Shown: positions 45,418-54,267 of the stretch, one piece after another
Numbering within the stretch: position 1 is the stretch's first letter
How the letters are laid out: every line of letters begins with the position of its first letter
NCBI RefSeq assembly: GCF_030150205.1
Contig: NZ_JASLGT010000024.1
Coordinates: forward strand, 372,001-436,000
Length of the DNA: 64,000 nucleotides
Reading direction: 5' to 3'
Source of the DNA: Niabella sp.
GTDB lineage: Bacteria; Bacteroidota; Bacteroidia; Chitinophagales; Chitinophagaceae
Notes under the pieces: model-generated
Databases searched by the model: none
The model's input: the letters and a program-made list of their open reading frames with translations, nothing else
Told to the model about the DNA's origin: nothing
Program-made: the position numbers and the translations under genes

Positions 45418-46380
45418 ATGAGTGACAATATTTTACAACGCGCCAGAAAGACATTCCAATTAGAGGCCGACGCGCTTAATGAAGTACAGCTTTTATTGAA
45501 TGATGATTTTAAGCAAGCGGTTTTGCTGGTTCATAACTGCACCGGACGTGTGGTTTTCAGCGGAATAGGAAAAAGTGCCCTGGTGGCGCAAAAGATCGTG
45601 GCTACATTTAACTCCACAGGAACGCCTTCCATTTTTATGCATGCGGCGGATGCCCTGCATGGAGACCTGGGGATGGTGCAGGAATCTGATGTCGTGATCA
45701 TCCTCAGCAAAAGTGGATACAGCCCGGAAATAAAAGCCCTCGTACCCCTGGTAAAAAATTTTGGCAATAAACTGGTTGCCATTGTAGGAAACACAAATTC
45801 TTATCTCGCCCAACAGGCAGACCTCGTTTTAAATACTACGGTTAACCAGGAAGCCTGTCCGAATAACCTGGCACCAACTTCCAGCACCACCGCCCAGATG
45901 GTGATGGGAGATGCGCTGGCTACCTGCCTGATGGATCTGAAGGGTTTTAAGGACGATGATTTTGCAAAATTTCATCCGGGGGGAACATTGGGAAAAAAAC
46001 TGTACCTGAGCGTGGCAGATGTCTTTCCCGGAAATGAGCGGCCCATGGTTTACGAGAACCAGTCGCTCCGGGAAGTGATCGTTGAAATTACACAAAAAAG
46101 ATTAGGCGTTACAGCGGTTGTAAATGAACAAAAAGAGCTGGTTGGCATTATAACTGACGGAGATCTCCGGCGGATGCTGGAAAAAAACACCGATATTGAA
46201 GGAACTGTAGCCCATAATATTATGACACGCAACCCGAAAACGATCGAGCCCGGGGAACTGGCCGTTTCTGCCCTTGACGTGATGCGGAGAAACTCCATAA
46301 CACAGCTGGCGGTTGTGGAGGATAAACGTTACCTGGGGATTATTCACATACATGACTTGTTAAAAGAAGGATTGATTTAA
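45418..46380 (+). CDS. kdsD: Arabinose-5-phosphate isomerase (KpsF/GutQ family)
   Basis: Cytoplasmic enzyme of 320 residues that converts ribulose-5-phosphate to arabinose-5-phosphate, the first step to Kdo for lipopolysaccharide. The SIS domain (about 30-170) shows FSGIGKSALVAQKI and ILSKSGYSPE, and the conserved HPGGTLGKKL follows. Two CBS domains fill about 200-320 (for example VGIITDGDLRRML). First gene of a compact four-gene run with manC, an exonuclease and a YjbR protein. Confidence 0.95.
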   Translation: MSDNILQRARKTFQLEADALNEVQLLLNDDFKQAVLLVHNCTGRVVFSGIGKSALVAQKIVATFNSTGTPSIFMHAADALHGDLGMVQESDVVIILSKSGYSPEIKALVPLVKNFGNKLVAIVGNTNSYLAQQADLVLNTTVNQEACPNNLAPTSSTTAQMVMGDALATCLMDLKGFKDDDFAKFHPGGTLGKKLYLSVADVFPGNERPMVYENQSLREVIVEITQKRLGVTAVVNEQKELVGIITDGDLRRMLEKNTDIEGTVAHNIMTRNPKTIEPGELAVSALDVMRRNSITQLAVVEDKRYLGIIHIHDLLKEGLI

Positions 46381-46390
46381 AAAAAGAACT

Positions 46391-47470
46391 ATGAGTAACC
46401 GTTATGTTGCAATAATGGCGGGAGGAATTGGAAGCAGGTTCTGGCCCAAAAGCCGGACGAACTATCCGAAGCAGTTCCTTGATATACTAAATACCGGTAA
46501 AACGCTGATTCAATCTACGTATACCCGGTATAACAAAATTGTGCCGGCCGAAAATATTTTTGTAGTGACTTCTGAAGAATATAAAGATATTGTAGCAGAT
46601 CAACTACCGGATCTTCCGGTAGCGAATATTGTAACCGAGCCCTTCCGGAAAAACACAGCACCCTGTATTGCCTATATTGCGTTTAAAATTCAGAAAAAGG
46701 ATCCGGAGGCGATCATGATCGCCGCGCCCTCTGATAACCTGATACTGGAAGATGATGCGTTTAACGATACTGTGGAAAACGCATTGAGATTTGTAGAATC
46801 TGTTAATGCACTGGTAACCCTGGGCATCAAACCCCGGAACCCCAATACAGGATATGGTTATATACAGCATGAGACTATTGAAGCGGCACCAGGCATTTAT
46901 AAGGTAAAGACCTTTACAGAAAAACCTAACATGGAACTGGCAAAAGTGTTTGTGAAGAGTGGAGATTTTTTATGGAACTCGGGCATTTTTACCTGGAAAG
47001 TGAAAAACGTCATTGCCGCGTTCGAAAAACACCTGCCGGAGATTCACGAAGTATTTGCTTCATACCAGGAGCAGTTCAATACGCCGGATGAGGCGAAGGT
47101 GATTGAAGAGATCTATGCGCAGTGCTCCAATATTTCTATCGATTTCGGCATTATGGAAAAGGCATCGAATGTGTATGTGATACCGGCTTCGTTTACCTGG
47201 AGCGACCTGGGTACCTGGAAGAGCGCGTTTGAAAACATGAGTAAGGACTATTTTGACAATGCGGTCGTGGGCCAGAATGTAATGGTATACGATACGCATA
47301 ATTGCATGATCCATGTGCCCGGCGGAAAGCTGGTTGTATTGCAGGGGCTCGAAGATTTTATTGTGGCGGATACAGAAGATGTACTGCTGATCTGCAAAAA
47401 GGACCAGGAGCAGGAGATTAAAAATTATGTGGCAGATGTAAAACGAAACAAGGACGAAAAATATCTATAA
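46391..47470 (+). CDS. manC: Mannose-1-phosphate guanylyltransferase
   Basis: Cytoplasmic nucleotidyltransferase of 359 residues that makes GDP-mannose from GTP and mannose-1-phosphate for surface glycans. The pyrophosphorylase signature GGIGSRFWPKSR is at 11-22; PSDNLI (position about 116) binds the nucleotide and the FTEKP motif contains the sugar-phosphate-binding Lys. It lacks the C-terminal isomerase domain of bifunctional enzymes. It lies 10 bp after kdsD and 1 bp before the next gene. Confidence 0.93.
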   Translation: MSNRYVAIMAGGIGSRFWPKSRTNYPKQFLDILNTGKTLIQSTYTRYNKIVPAENIFVVTSEEYKDIVADQLPDLPVANIVTEPFRKNTAPCIAYIAFKIQKKDPEAIMIAAPSDNLILEDDAFNDTVENALRFVESVNALVTLGIKPRNPNTGYGYIQHETIEAAPGIYKVKTFTEKPNMELAKVFVKSGDFLWNSGIFTWKVKNVIAAFEKHLPEIHEVFASYQEQFNTPDEAKVIEEIYAQCSNISIDFGIMEKASNVYVIPASFTWSDLGTWKSAFENMSKDYFDNAVVGQNVMVYDTHNCMIHVPGGKLVVLQGLEDFIVADTEDVLLICKKDQEQEIKNYVADVKRNKDEKYL

Positions 47471-47471
47471 C

Positions 47472-48194
47472 ATGCTCTCACAATATCCCGTTCAGTCCAT
47501 TCTTTTCCTGGACATAGAAACTGTACCGCAATACGCTTCTTTTAATGAAGTACCGGAAGCCTGGAAGCATTTGTGGGAACGGAAAGCGGGAACCCTGATG
47601 CGGAACCGGGAAGAAGAAACACCGGAAAGTTTATATGAGCGCGCGGGTATTTATGCGGAGTTTGGAAAGATTGTTTGCGTTAGCTGCGGTATTGTTCAGG
47701 GCGGAGCGGGCCAGCGGAAAATGATCATGAAGTCTTTTTACGGAAGTGATGAAAAGCAGTTGCTGCAAGCCTTTTCAGAAATGCTGCAGAAATTTTCCGC
47801 AAATGAGCAAAGATATCTTTGTGCCCATAACGGGAAAGAGTTTGACTTTCCTTACCTGTGCCGCAGGATGCTGATCAATGGTGTTCCCATTCCCTTGCTT
47901 TTGAACACCGCCGGAAAGAAGCCCTGGGAGGTAAGTCATCTGGATACAATGGAGCTTTGGAAATTCGGCGATTTTAAAAGCTATACCACCCTGAACCTGC
48001 TGGCCCATGCACTGGGTGTACCAACACCAAAGGACGATATTGATGGAAGCATGGTGGCAGATGTTTTTTATAAAGAGCAGCAAATTGAACGCATTGTAAC
48101 CTATTGCCAGAAAGATGTGATTACGGTTGCACAGATTTTTTTGAGAATGAACGGCGAGCCGCTGATCAGCGAACAGCATATTGAATACAAATAG
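47472..48194 (+). CDS. Predicted 3'-5' exonuclease related to DNA polymerase B exonuclease domain
   Basis: RNase H-fold protein of 240 residues. The DEDD-type acidic residues are visible: Asp14 and Glu16 in FLDIETVPQ, an Asp in HNGKEFDFPYLCRRM, and the last Asp in YCQKDVITV. This matches the stand-alone PolB-like exonuclease family, whose cellular role is not established (DNA repair or RNA trimming). Translationally linked to manC by a 1-bp gap. Confidence 0.87.
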   Translation: MLSQYPVQSILFLDIETVPQYASFNEVPEAWKHLWERKAGTLMRNREEETPESLYERAGIYAEFGKIVCVSCGIVQGGAGQRKMIMKSFYGSDEKQLLQAFSEMLQKFSANEQRYLCAHNGKEFDFPYLCRRMLINGVPIPLLLNTAGKKPWEVSHLDTMELWKFGDFKSYTTLNLLAHALGVPTPKDDIDGSMVADVFYKEQQIERIVTYCQKDVITVAQIFLRMNGEPLISEQHIEYK

Positions 48195-48200
48195 CACAGT

Positions 48201-48527
48201 ATGAATATTGAAGAGCTACGGGAATATTGTCTGCAACAACCATCTGTAGAAGAAGGGTTCCCCTTTGGGCCTGAAACCCTTGTTTTTAAGGTAAACGGGA
48301 AAATATTCCTGCTGACCGGGCTGGATAATGATCCCCTGCAATTCAACGTAAAATGTGATCCCGAAAAAGCCGAAGTACTACGCGAGCAGTATGCCTGTGT
48401 GTTGCCGGGCTATCATATGAATAAAAAGCACTGGAATACCATTGTTGTGGATGGATCGGTTTCTAACCGGTTGCTAAAAGAATGGATCACCGATTCGTAT
48501 AACTTAGTGGCAAAAGTTAAGAAGTAA
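48201..48527 (+). CDS. MmcQ/YjbR-family protein
   Basis: Small protein of 108 residues. The opening LREYCLQQPSVEEGFPFGPETLVFKV and the ending YHMNKKHWNTIVVDGSV are characteristic of this family, which folds like a DNA-binding CyaY-type domain. Function is unknown. It closes the kdsD run, 6 bp after the exonuclease gene. Confidence 0.87.
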   Translation: MNIEELREYCLQQPSVEEGFPFGPETLVFKVNGKIFLLTGLDNDPLQFNVKCDPEKAEVLREQYACVLPGYHMNKKHWNTIVVDGSVSNRLLKEWITDSYNLVAKVKK

Positions 48528-48609
48528 CGCTAAGATAAAGAGAATTAAAGATTTGTAGACCTCGATCTATTTAAAAGCCATATTTAGGTTCTTTTTCTAT
48601 ATTAAAAAG

Positions 48610-48634
48610 TAAATTTGTAGAATAAAATTCTACA
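48610..48634 (+). promoter_or_regulatory. Promoter and autoregulatory operator of the toxin-antitoxin pair
   Basis: TAAATTTG at 48610-48617 is an exact -7 element. It overlaps a perfect palindrome, TGTAGAAT AAA ATTCTACA (48616-48634), which ends at the base before the antitoxin ATG. This is the arrangement expected for binding by an antitoxin or antitoxin-toxin complex. Confidence 0.7.
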
Positions 48635-48865
48635 ATGGCAGATGTTTTGGATCAGGAGATGTTTAGCTATTTTACACAGCTGAATAATGCAGAAAAGAAG
48701 TCTGTAGTACAAATGCTAAAGACTTTTCTGAAGAGTCGTCCAGAAAAAAGTGAGCGGATGAGCCCGGAAGACTATGATAAAGAACTGGAGGCTGCAATGA
48801 AAGAGGTTCTTAATAATGAAACATACAGCCACGAAGAGATCGTAAGAATAGCCCGAAACTGGTAA
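48635..48865 (+). CDS. Putative antitoxin of a type II toxin-antitoxin pair
   Basis: Acidic protein of 76 residues, mostly helical, with the tail SHEEIVRIARNW typical of antitoxins that wrap a RelE/ParE toxin. No specific DNA-binding fold can be named. It is identified by its partner: its stop overlaps the toxin start (TAATG), and a palindromic operator sits at its promoter. Confidence 0.8.
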   Translation: MADVLDQEMFSYFTQLNNAEKKSVVQMLKTFLKSRPEKSERMSPEDYDKELEAAMKEVLNNETYSHEEIVRIARNW

Positions 48866-49164
48866 TGGGAAAAAGGCAAATAACCTGGACCAAAAACGCC
48901 GCCCGACAATTTGAATCGGCTATAAAATACATACGCAACGATTCGCATCAGCATGCAGAAAGTGTAAAGACAAGAATATTAGAGAAAGTGCATCAATTGT
49001 CTGATGCCACACTTGTCCATCGTAAGGATCCGTTTAAAAAAAATAATGATGGGAGTTTTCGATATTTTGAAATTCTGAAATACCGGATTGTTTATTATAT
49101 AAAACAAAATGAGGTTTTTATCATCCGGTTACGGCACACAAGTATGGAACCTAAAAAGTATTGA
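48865..49164 (+). CDS. RelE/ParE-family toxin
   Basis: Basic protein of 99 residues. The opening ITWTKNAARQFESAIKYIR, the central HRKDPFKKNNDGSFRYFEIL and the ending KYRIVYYIKQNEVFIIRLRHTS follow the ParE/RelE fold. Whether it targets gyrase (ParE) or mRNA (RelE) cannot be told. Convergent with the next gene with a 3-bp gap. Confidence 0.88.
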   Translation: MGKRQITWTKNAARQFESAIKYIRNDSHQHAESVKTRILEKVHQLSDATLVHRKDPFKKNNDGSFRYFEILKYRIVYYIKQNEVFIIRLRHTSMEPKKY

Positions 49165-49167
49165 ATT

Positions 49168-50706
49168 TTAAGAAGATGTAAGCTGCTGCTCTTGACTACT
49201 CCTGTAAAAAGCAAGAATATCTTCAAGCGTACGGCGGTCATTGCTTAAGCGCGGCACTTTATGCTGACCACCCAGTTTTCCCTGGTGATGCAGCCAGTCG
49301 ATAAAAAATCCTTTGGGTAAAGCATGTACTACCGGCATTTTTAAGGCAATATCTTTATGACGCTTGGCCTCATAATCGCTGTTGATGGATTGGAGCGCGG
49401 CATCGAGGCTTTGCACAAAACGCACTGTGTTTTCGGGCGTCTTTTCAAATTCGATCAGCCATTCATGGCCGCCATTACCGGCATCAGAAAAATAAACCGG
49501 TGCGGCGGTATAATCATTTACAATAGCGCCTGTTTCCCTGCAGGCCATATGAATGGCTTTGTCTGTATTATCAATGATTACCTCTTCTCCAAAGGCGTTA
49601 ATAAAATGCCGTACCCTTCCGGATACAATGATCTTAAAAGGATCTTTTGATATAAACCGGATGGTATCGCCCAGCAAATAACGCCAAAGCCCGCCATTGG
49701 TGCTGATCACGGGGGCATAATTGGTATTCAGGTCCACATCCCTTAAACCAATTGTTTGTGGCTGGGCACTGCCATATTCGCTCACCGGCATAAATTCCAT
49801 AAAAATACCATGATCGGTAAACAGCAGCATGCCCTCTTCTCCCGGAACTTCCTGGGCGGCAAAAAAACCTTCACTGGCATTGTAGGTTTCGAGGTAATGG
49901 ACCTCTTTTCCAATCAGTTTTTTAAACTGCTCGCGGTAGGGTGTAAAAGAAACACCGCCGTGCATATACAATTCTAGTCCCGGCCATACATCTGCAATTG
50001 TTGATTTGCCCGTGATTTCAAGGATCCGTTTAAACAAAACCAGTGTCCAGGTAGGAACCCCGCTTACGGAAGTCACATTTTCGTTAATGGCCTGCTCCGC
50101 TATTTTCTCAAGTTTTGTTTCCCAGTCGTCCATCAACGCAATGCTGAGTTCGGGTGTCCGGAGCCAATGCCCCCAGAACGGGCTGTTTTGCAGCAGCACG
50201 GCGCTCAGGTCCCCAAATTGCGCTTCTTCATTTAACGCATTGATGTTATGACTTCCACCAAGCACGAGGCCTTTGCCGGTAAGCATTGTGCTGTCCGGCT
50301 TAAACTGGTAATACATGGTCAGCACATCTTTTGCGGCCTTATAATGACAATCCTCCAGGCTTTCCTCGCTGATGGGAATAAACTTGCTTTTATCGCCGCT
50401 GGTACCGCTGCTTTTTGCAAACCACATAATGGGCGAATTCCAGAGCAGGTTCTGTTCCCCGTTCATGCAGCGTTCTATATAAGGCTTCAGATCATTATAC
50501 TCATGAATAGGGATCGCTTTTTTAAAATCACGGATATTATAAAGACTGCTGAAATGATACTTTCTGCCAAACTCCGTGTATTGGGCAGAGGTCACCAGGT
50601 TCTGCAATACCTCCCGCTGGGCATCCAGGGGGTGGCTGCGCCAGCCGTCAATGCGCCATTGACGCATGCGGGCAAGAGATGATATGGCCGGACTTAAAAG
50701 AGGCAT
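49168..50706 (-). CDS. GH3-auxin-family acyl-adenylating enzyme
   Basis: Protein of 512 residues of the GH3 family, named after plant auxin-responsive enzymes that join amino acids to jasmonate or auxin. The adenylate-forming motif is SSGTSGDKSKFIPIS (about 98-112). YNASEGFFAAQE and NGGLWRYLLGDTIRF are the second and third ATP-binding motifs. Bacterial members occur widely in Bacteroidota and have no established substrate. It diverges from the GH92 gene. Confidence 0.9.
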   Translation of the reverse strand: MPLLSPAISSLARMRQWRIDGWRSHPLDAQREVLQNLVTSAQYTEFGRKYHFSSLYNIRDFKKAIPIHEYNDLKPYIERCMNGEQNLLWNSPIMWFAKSSGTSGDKSKFIPISEESLEDCHYKAAKDVLTMYYQFKPDSTMLTGKGLVLGGSHNINALNEEAQFGDLSAVLLQNSPFWGHWLRTPELSIALMDDWETKLEKIAEQAINENVTSVSGVPTWTLVLFKRILEITGKSTIADVWPGLELYMHGGVSFTPYREQFKKLIGKEVHYLETYNASEGFFAAQEVPGEEGMLLFTDHGIFMEFMPVSEYGSAQPQTIGLRDVDLNTNYAPVISTNGGLWRYLLGDTIRFISKDPFKIIVSGRVRHFINAFGEEVIIDNTDKAIHMACRETGAIVNDYTAAPVYFSDAGNGGHEWLIEFEKTPENTVRFVQSLDAALQSINSDYEAKRHKDIALKMPVVHALPKGFFIDWLHHQGKLGGQHKVPRLSNDRRTLEDILAFYRSSQEQQLTSS

Positions 50707-50867
50707 TTGCGGTTTGCAATATACTTACAAACTGAGTAAAAAGAGCCAGGCTTTTCTTTTTACTTTCCCCAAATTGCCGGCGGGGCTTTTGACCCATCCG
50801 GGTAAAATAATGGCCGTTCCGGTGCTTTTGTTTCTAAATAAAGCGAACATGTCCTAAATTTACCGGA

Positions 50868-53156
50868 ATGAAAAAACGATTTTGCTTTTATGCGCTGGTC
50901 CTGTTGTTTGCGCAAACAGTAGCAGCCCAGGACCAACTGATTCAATATGTAAATCCGTTGATCGGAACCCGAAAAATGGGACATACATTTCCCGGGGCCA
51001 CGGTTCCTTTTGGTGCGGTACAATTAAGTCCAGACACCGACACGCTGCCCTATGATGTAAACGGGAAGTATAATGCAGACGTGTATAAATATTGTGCGGG
51101 CTACCAGTACGACGATCCCACCATTGTAGGATTCAGTCATACGCATTTTAGCGGAACCGGTCATTCAGACCTGGGTGATTTCCTGATCATGCCTACTACA
51201 GGGCCGCTTCAGTTGAACCCCGGAACGGCGGCAAATCCCGAAACCGGTTATCGCAGCCGTTTTCATCACGCCACCGAAACGGCCAAACCCAATTATTATA
51301 AGGTAAAGCTCGAGGATCATAATATCCTTGCAGAGCTTACCACAACTACCCGTACAGGCGTGCATCAGTATACATTTCCACAATCGGAAGATGCCCATGT
51401 TATTCTGGATCTGATGCATGGGATCTATAACTATGCCGATAAAAATGTGTGGACCTTTATACGGGTGGAGAACGATACGCTGATCACCGGCTTTAAACAA
51501 ACCAATGGCTGGGCCCGTACCCGTATCGTATATTTTGCTATGGTATTTTCAAAACCCTTCCGCTCTTATGGGTTTGCCAATTTTAAAAACTATCCGTATA
51601 AAGGATTTTACAAGCGGTTCGATCAGACAAAGAATTTTCCCGAAATGGCCGGTGAACAGATCCGCGCGCATTTTGATTTCGGGACCAGCGCGGGCGAAAA
51701 GATCGGGATCCGGTTTGCGCTTTCCCCGGTAAGCACCAAAAATGCACTTGAAAATCTTTTGGTCGAAACTTCGGGCCAGGATTTTGAAACCATTAAAAAG
51801 AAAGGCCAAAATCAATGGAATGAAGAGCTGGGCCGGATCAAAATCGAAGCCTTAAATAAAGAAGACCAGGTAAATTTTTATACGGCGATGTACCATGCTT
51901 TTTTAAGTCCGACCGTATACATGGATCGGAACCAGGAGTATAAGGGCCTCGATCAGAATGTGCATAAAGCCGATGGATTTACAAATTACACAACGTTCTC
52001 CCTTTGGGATACTTACCGGGCGCTGCATCCGTTTTTTAACCTGGTGCAGCCCAAACGGAACAATGATATGATCCGCAGCATGCTGGCCCACCAGGAGCAA
52101 AGCGTACATAAAATGCTGCCGGTATGGAGCCACTATGCCAATGAAAACTGGTGCATGAGCGGCTATCACAGTGTGCCGGTAATTGCCGATGCCATTGTAA
52201 AAGGAACAGCAGCCTTTGACGCCAATAAGGCACTGGATGCCTGTATTCAAACCGCAAATGTGCGCTATTATGACGGGCTGGATGTGTACCTGCAAAAGGG
52301 ATATGTACCCGATGACGTGCGACCCAATTCGGTTTCCACCACGATGGAGTATGCCTTTGATGACTGGAGCCTGGCCCAGGCAGCAAAGAAACTGGGACGG
52401 ATGGATGTATATGAAACCTTTATCAAACGGTCGCAAAACTGGAAAAATGTATTTGACCTGTCCACCGGGTACATGCGTCCCCGGCTCAGCGATGGAAGCT
52501 TCCGCAAGGATTTTGACGTGCTTTCCACACACGGGCAGGGCTTTATTGAAGGGAACGCCTGGAACTTTAGTTTGTTTGTGCCCCAGGACCCAAAGGGAAT
52601 GATCGCAGCAATGGGGGGCGAAAAGCGATTCCTGCCACACCTGGATTCCCTGTTTACCATGCACCTGCCGGATAAATTTTTTGAGGAAACGGAGGACATT
52701 ACCCGTGATGGAATCATTGGCAACTATGTGCATGGCAACGAACCTTCGCACCATGTGGCCTACCTGTATAATTTTACCGGTCAGCCCTGGAAAACACAGG
52801 AACGGGTGCGCATGATCCTGAAGAAACAATATCAACCGGCGGTTGATGGGTTGGGGGGCAATGATGACTGCGGGCAAATGAGTGCCTGGTATATTTTCAG
52901 TACCCTTGGATTTTATCCTTTTGCTCCCGGGTCGGAAGACTATCAGTTGGGAAGCCCGGCTATAAAGAAAGCCGTGCTTACATTGGAGAACGGAAATACA
53001 TTTACCATTGATGTAAAAAATCAAAGCGACAAAAATGTATATGTGTCCAAAGTCCTGTTAAACGGACAACCGGTCGGTGGCCGGTCACTGAAGCACAGCG
53101 ATATTTTAAAAGGCGGGGTATTGCAGTTCTTTATGGCGGCCAGGCCGGCGAAATAG
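50868..53156 (+). CDS. Glycoside hydrolase family 92 alpha-mannosidase
   Basis: Secreted Ca2+-dependent exo-alpha-mannosidase of 762 residues; signal peptide about 1-21. Family marks are YVNPLIGT near the mature N-terminus, GHTFPGATVPFG, the central FSLWDTYRALHPF and ENWCMSGYHSVPV, and GLGGNDDCGQMSAWYIFS near the end, containing the catalytic and Ca2+-binding acids. Likely cleaves alpha-1,2-mannose from fungal or host glycans. It is not part of a SusC/D locus here, though one starts 3 kb on. Confidence 0.95.
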   Translation: MKKRFCFYALVLLFAQTVAAQDQLIQYVNPLIGTRKMGHTFPGATVPFGAVQLSPDTDTLPYDVNGKYNADVYKYCAGYQYDDPTIVGFSHTHFSGTGHSDLGDFLIMPTTGPLQLNPGTAANPETGYRSRFHHATETAKPNYYKVKLEDHNILAELTTTTRTGVHQYTFPQSEDAHVILDLMHGIYNYADKNVWTFIRVENDTLITGFKQTNGWARTRIVYFAMVFSKPFRSYGFANFKNYPYKGFYKRFDQTKNFPEMAGEQIRAHFDFGTSAGEKIGIRFALSPVSTKNALENLLVETSGQDFETIKKKGQNQWNEELGRIKIEALNKEDQVNFYTAMYHAFLSPTVYMDRNQEYKGLDQNVHKADGFTNYTTFSLWDTYRALHPFFNLVQPKRNNDMIRSMLAHQEQSVHKMLPVWSHYANENWCMSGYHSVPVIADAIVKGTAAFDANKALDACIQTANVRYYDGLDVYLQKGYVPDDVRPNSVSTTMEYAFDDWSLAQAAKKLGRMDVYETFIKRSQNWKNVFDLSTGYMRPRLSDGSFRKDFDVLSTHGQGFIEGNAWNFSLFVPQDPKGMIAAMGGEKRFLPHLDSLFTMHLPDKFFEETEDITRDGIIGNYVHGNEPSHHVAYLYNFTGQPWKTQERVRMILKKQYQPAVDGLGGNDDCGQMSAWYIFSTLGFYPFAPGSEDYQLGSPAIKKAVLTLENGNTFTIDVKNQSDKNVYVSKVLLNGQPVGGRSLKHSDILKGGVLQFFMAARPAK

Positions 53157-53190
53157 CCCGCAAAATATATTGAGCTTAGGCTCTTCAGGA

Positions 53191-53262
53191 GAGGCTTTGG
53201 ACTCAGGCGACCAGTGCTAATCTGACACCAATGTCGCCCGGTCACCTGAAAGCGATAGCCTC
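53191..53262. ncRNA. Three-tier nested hairpin, candidate structured RNA or bidirectional terminator
   Basis: Outer stem GAGGCT (53191-53196) with AGCCTC (53257-53262), middle stem TCAGGCGACC (53203-53212) with GGTCACCTGA (53240-53249, one G-U pair), inner stem GACA/TGTC around 53224-53235. It lies between the convergent GH92 and DeoR-type genes. No long T tract follows, so simple termination is not certain. Confidence 0.4.
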
Positions 53263-53315
53263 CTAAAGAAAAGCGTGCGCAGCTGTAAAATTATGCCGGC
53301 AATCAGTAGAGGTCG

Positions 53316-54086
53316 TTAAACCGGCAATACGGTTACTTCTATTCCTCCTGCCCGCAGTTCATCTACAATATGCGGGGAAATATTGCTGTCGGTGATGATC
53401 TGTTCAATATCCTCCAACCCACAGATCTTTCCAAACCCGCGCTTCCCGAATTTGCTGGAATCTGCCAGCACGATGGTCTTCCGCGAGGCGGCGATCATTT
53501 TACGGTTTAGTTGCGCTTCCATCATATTAGTGGTGGTTAATCCAAATTCCATATCGATCCCATCAACCCCCAGGAACAACTTACTACAGGAAAAATCTTC
53601 CAGTATTTTTTCCGCATAAATGCCGGTAACGGACGAAGAGGTTTTGCGCATGATACCGCCCAGCTGAATCACCTCAATGCCCGGGTGATGGGCAATTTCC
53701 ATGGCCACATTTAATGCGGCTGTAATGACCGTTACATTTCCTTTCGGCTGAATATATTTTGCAAAATAAAAAACCGTGGTTCCGGATGCGATCAGGATAC
53801 AATCGTTTGCTTCAATCAAACCCGCTGCATATTGGCCGATTTTTTCTTTCTCGGTCGATTGCATTCTCACTTTTTCAACCACGGGCCGGTCTCCAATATA
53901 AGGGTTGCTGAGGGTTGCCCCTCCGTGTGTGCGGAAAAGCTGGTTTTTATCTTCGAGAAACTGCAAATCCTTTCGGATTGTTACGGATGAAACATCCAAC
54001 TCCTGGCAAAGGTCCAACACCTGTACCACACCCTTTTTTTTGAGCGTGTCCAGTATATGTTGATGACGTTCAACTAAGCTACTCAT
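53316..54086 (-). CDS. glpR: DeoR/GlpR-family transcriptional repressor
   Basis: Repressor of 256 residues. The N-terminal DeoR helix-turn-helix (about 5-58) includes LCQELDVSSVTIRKDL and the closing THGGA. The sensor domain (about 75-240) has the sugar-phosphate-binding GTTVFYFAKYI and the late LADSSKFGKRGF. It diverges from glpD, and with the downstream phosphodiesterase this points to glycerol-3-phosphate as ligand. A palindrome sits 20 bp before its start. The gene symbol is inferred from context. Confidence 0.85.
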   Translation of the reverse strand: MSSLVERHQHILDTLKKKGVVQVLDLCQELDVSSVTIRKDLQFLEDKNQLFRTHGGATLSNPYIGDRPVVEKVRMQSTEKEKIGQYAAGLIEANDCILIASGTTVFYFAKYIQPKGNVTVITAALNVAMEIAHHPGIEVIQLGGIMRKTSSSVTGIYAEKILEDFSCSKLFLGVDGIDMEFGLTTTNMMEAQLNRKMIAASRKTIVLADSSKFGKRGFGKICGLEDIEQIITDSNISPHIVDELRAGGIEVTVLPV

Positions 54087-54106
54087 AATCTCAAAAATAA
54101 TGATTC

Positions 54107-54124
54107 TCTTTTACTTGTAAAAGA
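54107..54124. promoter_or_regulatory. Candidate GlpR operator (perfect palindrome)
   Basis: TCTTTTAC TT GTAAAAGA, an 8-bp perfect inverted repeat between the divergent repressor and glpD genes, close to the repressor start. Suited to autoregulation and control of glpD. Confidence 0.55.
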
Positions 54125-54225
54125 AATAAAAGGAAAGCTTCAACTTCTTATTAAACTATTATTATTTTTTTCTTTTTTAAATATTAAGTGTTATTATTGC
54201 TTTCGAAATCTTTTGTTTTATTTTC

Positions 54226-54233
54226 TAAATTTG
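54226..54233 (+). promoter_or_regulatory. glpD -7 promoter element
   Basis: TAAATTTG is an exact TAnnTTTG, 34 bp before the glpD ATG. A TTTC at 54201-54204 is the best -33 candidate. Confidence 0.5.
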
Positions 54234-54267
54234 AGGTTTCGAAAAAAAAGACAACCGGAGGATAAAA

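Noticed and set aside
51903..53024. A 373-codon open frame on the minus strand
   Set aside because: It lies wholly opposite the GH92 gene, whose family motifs are certain; the antisense frame has no recognisable protein features.
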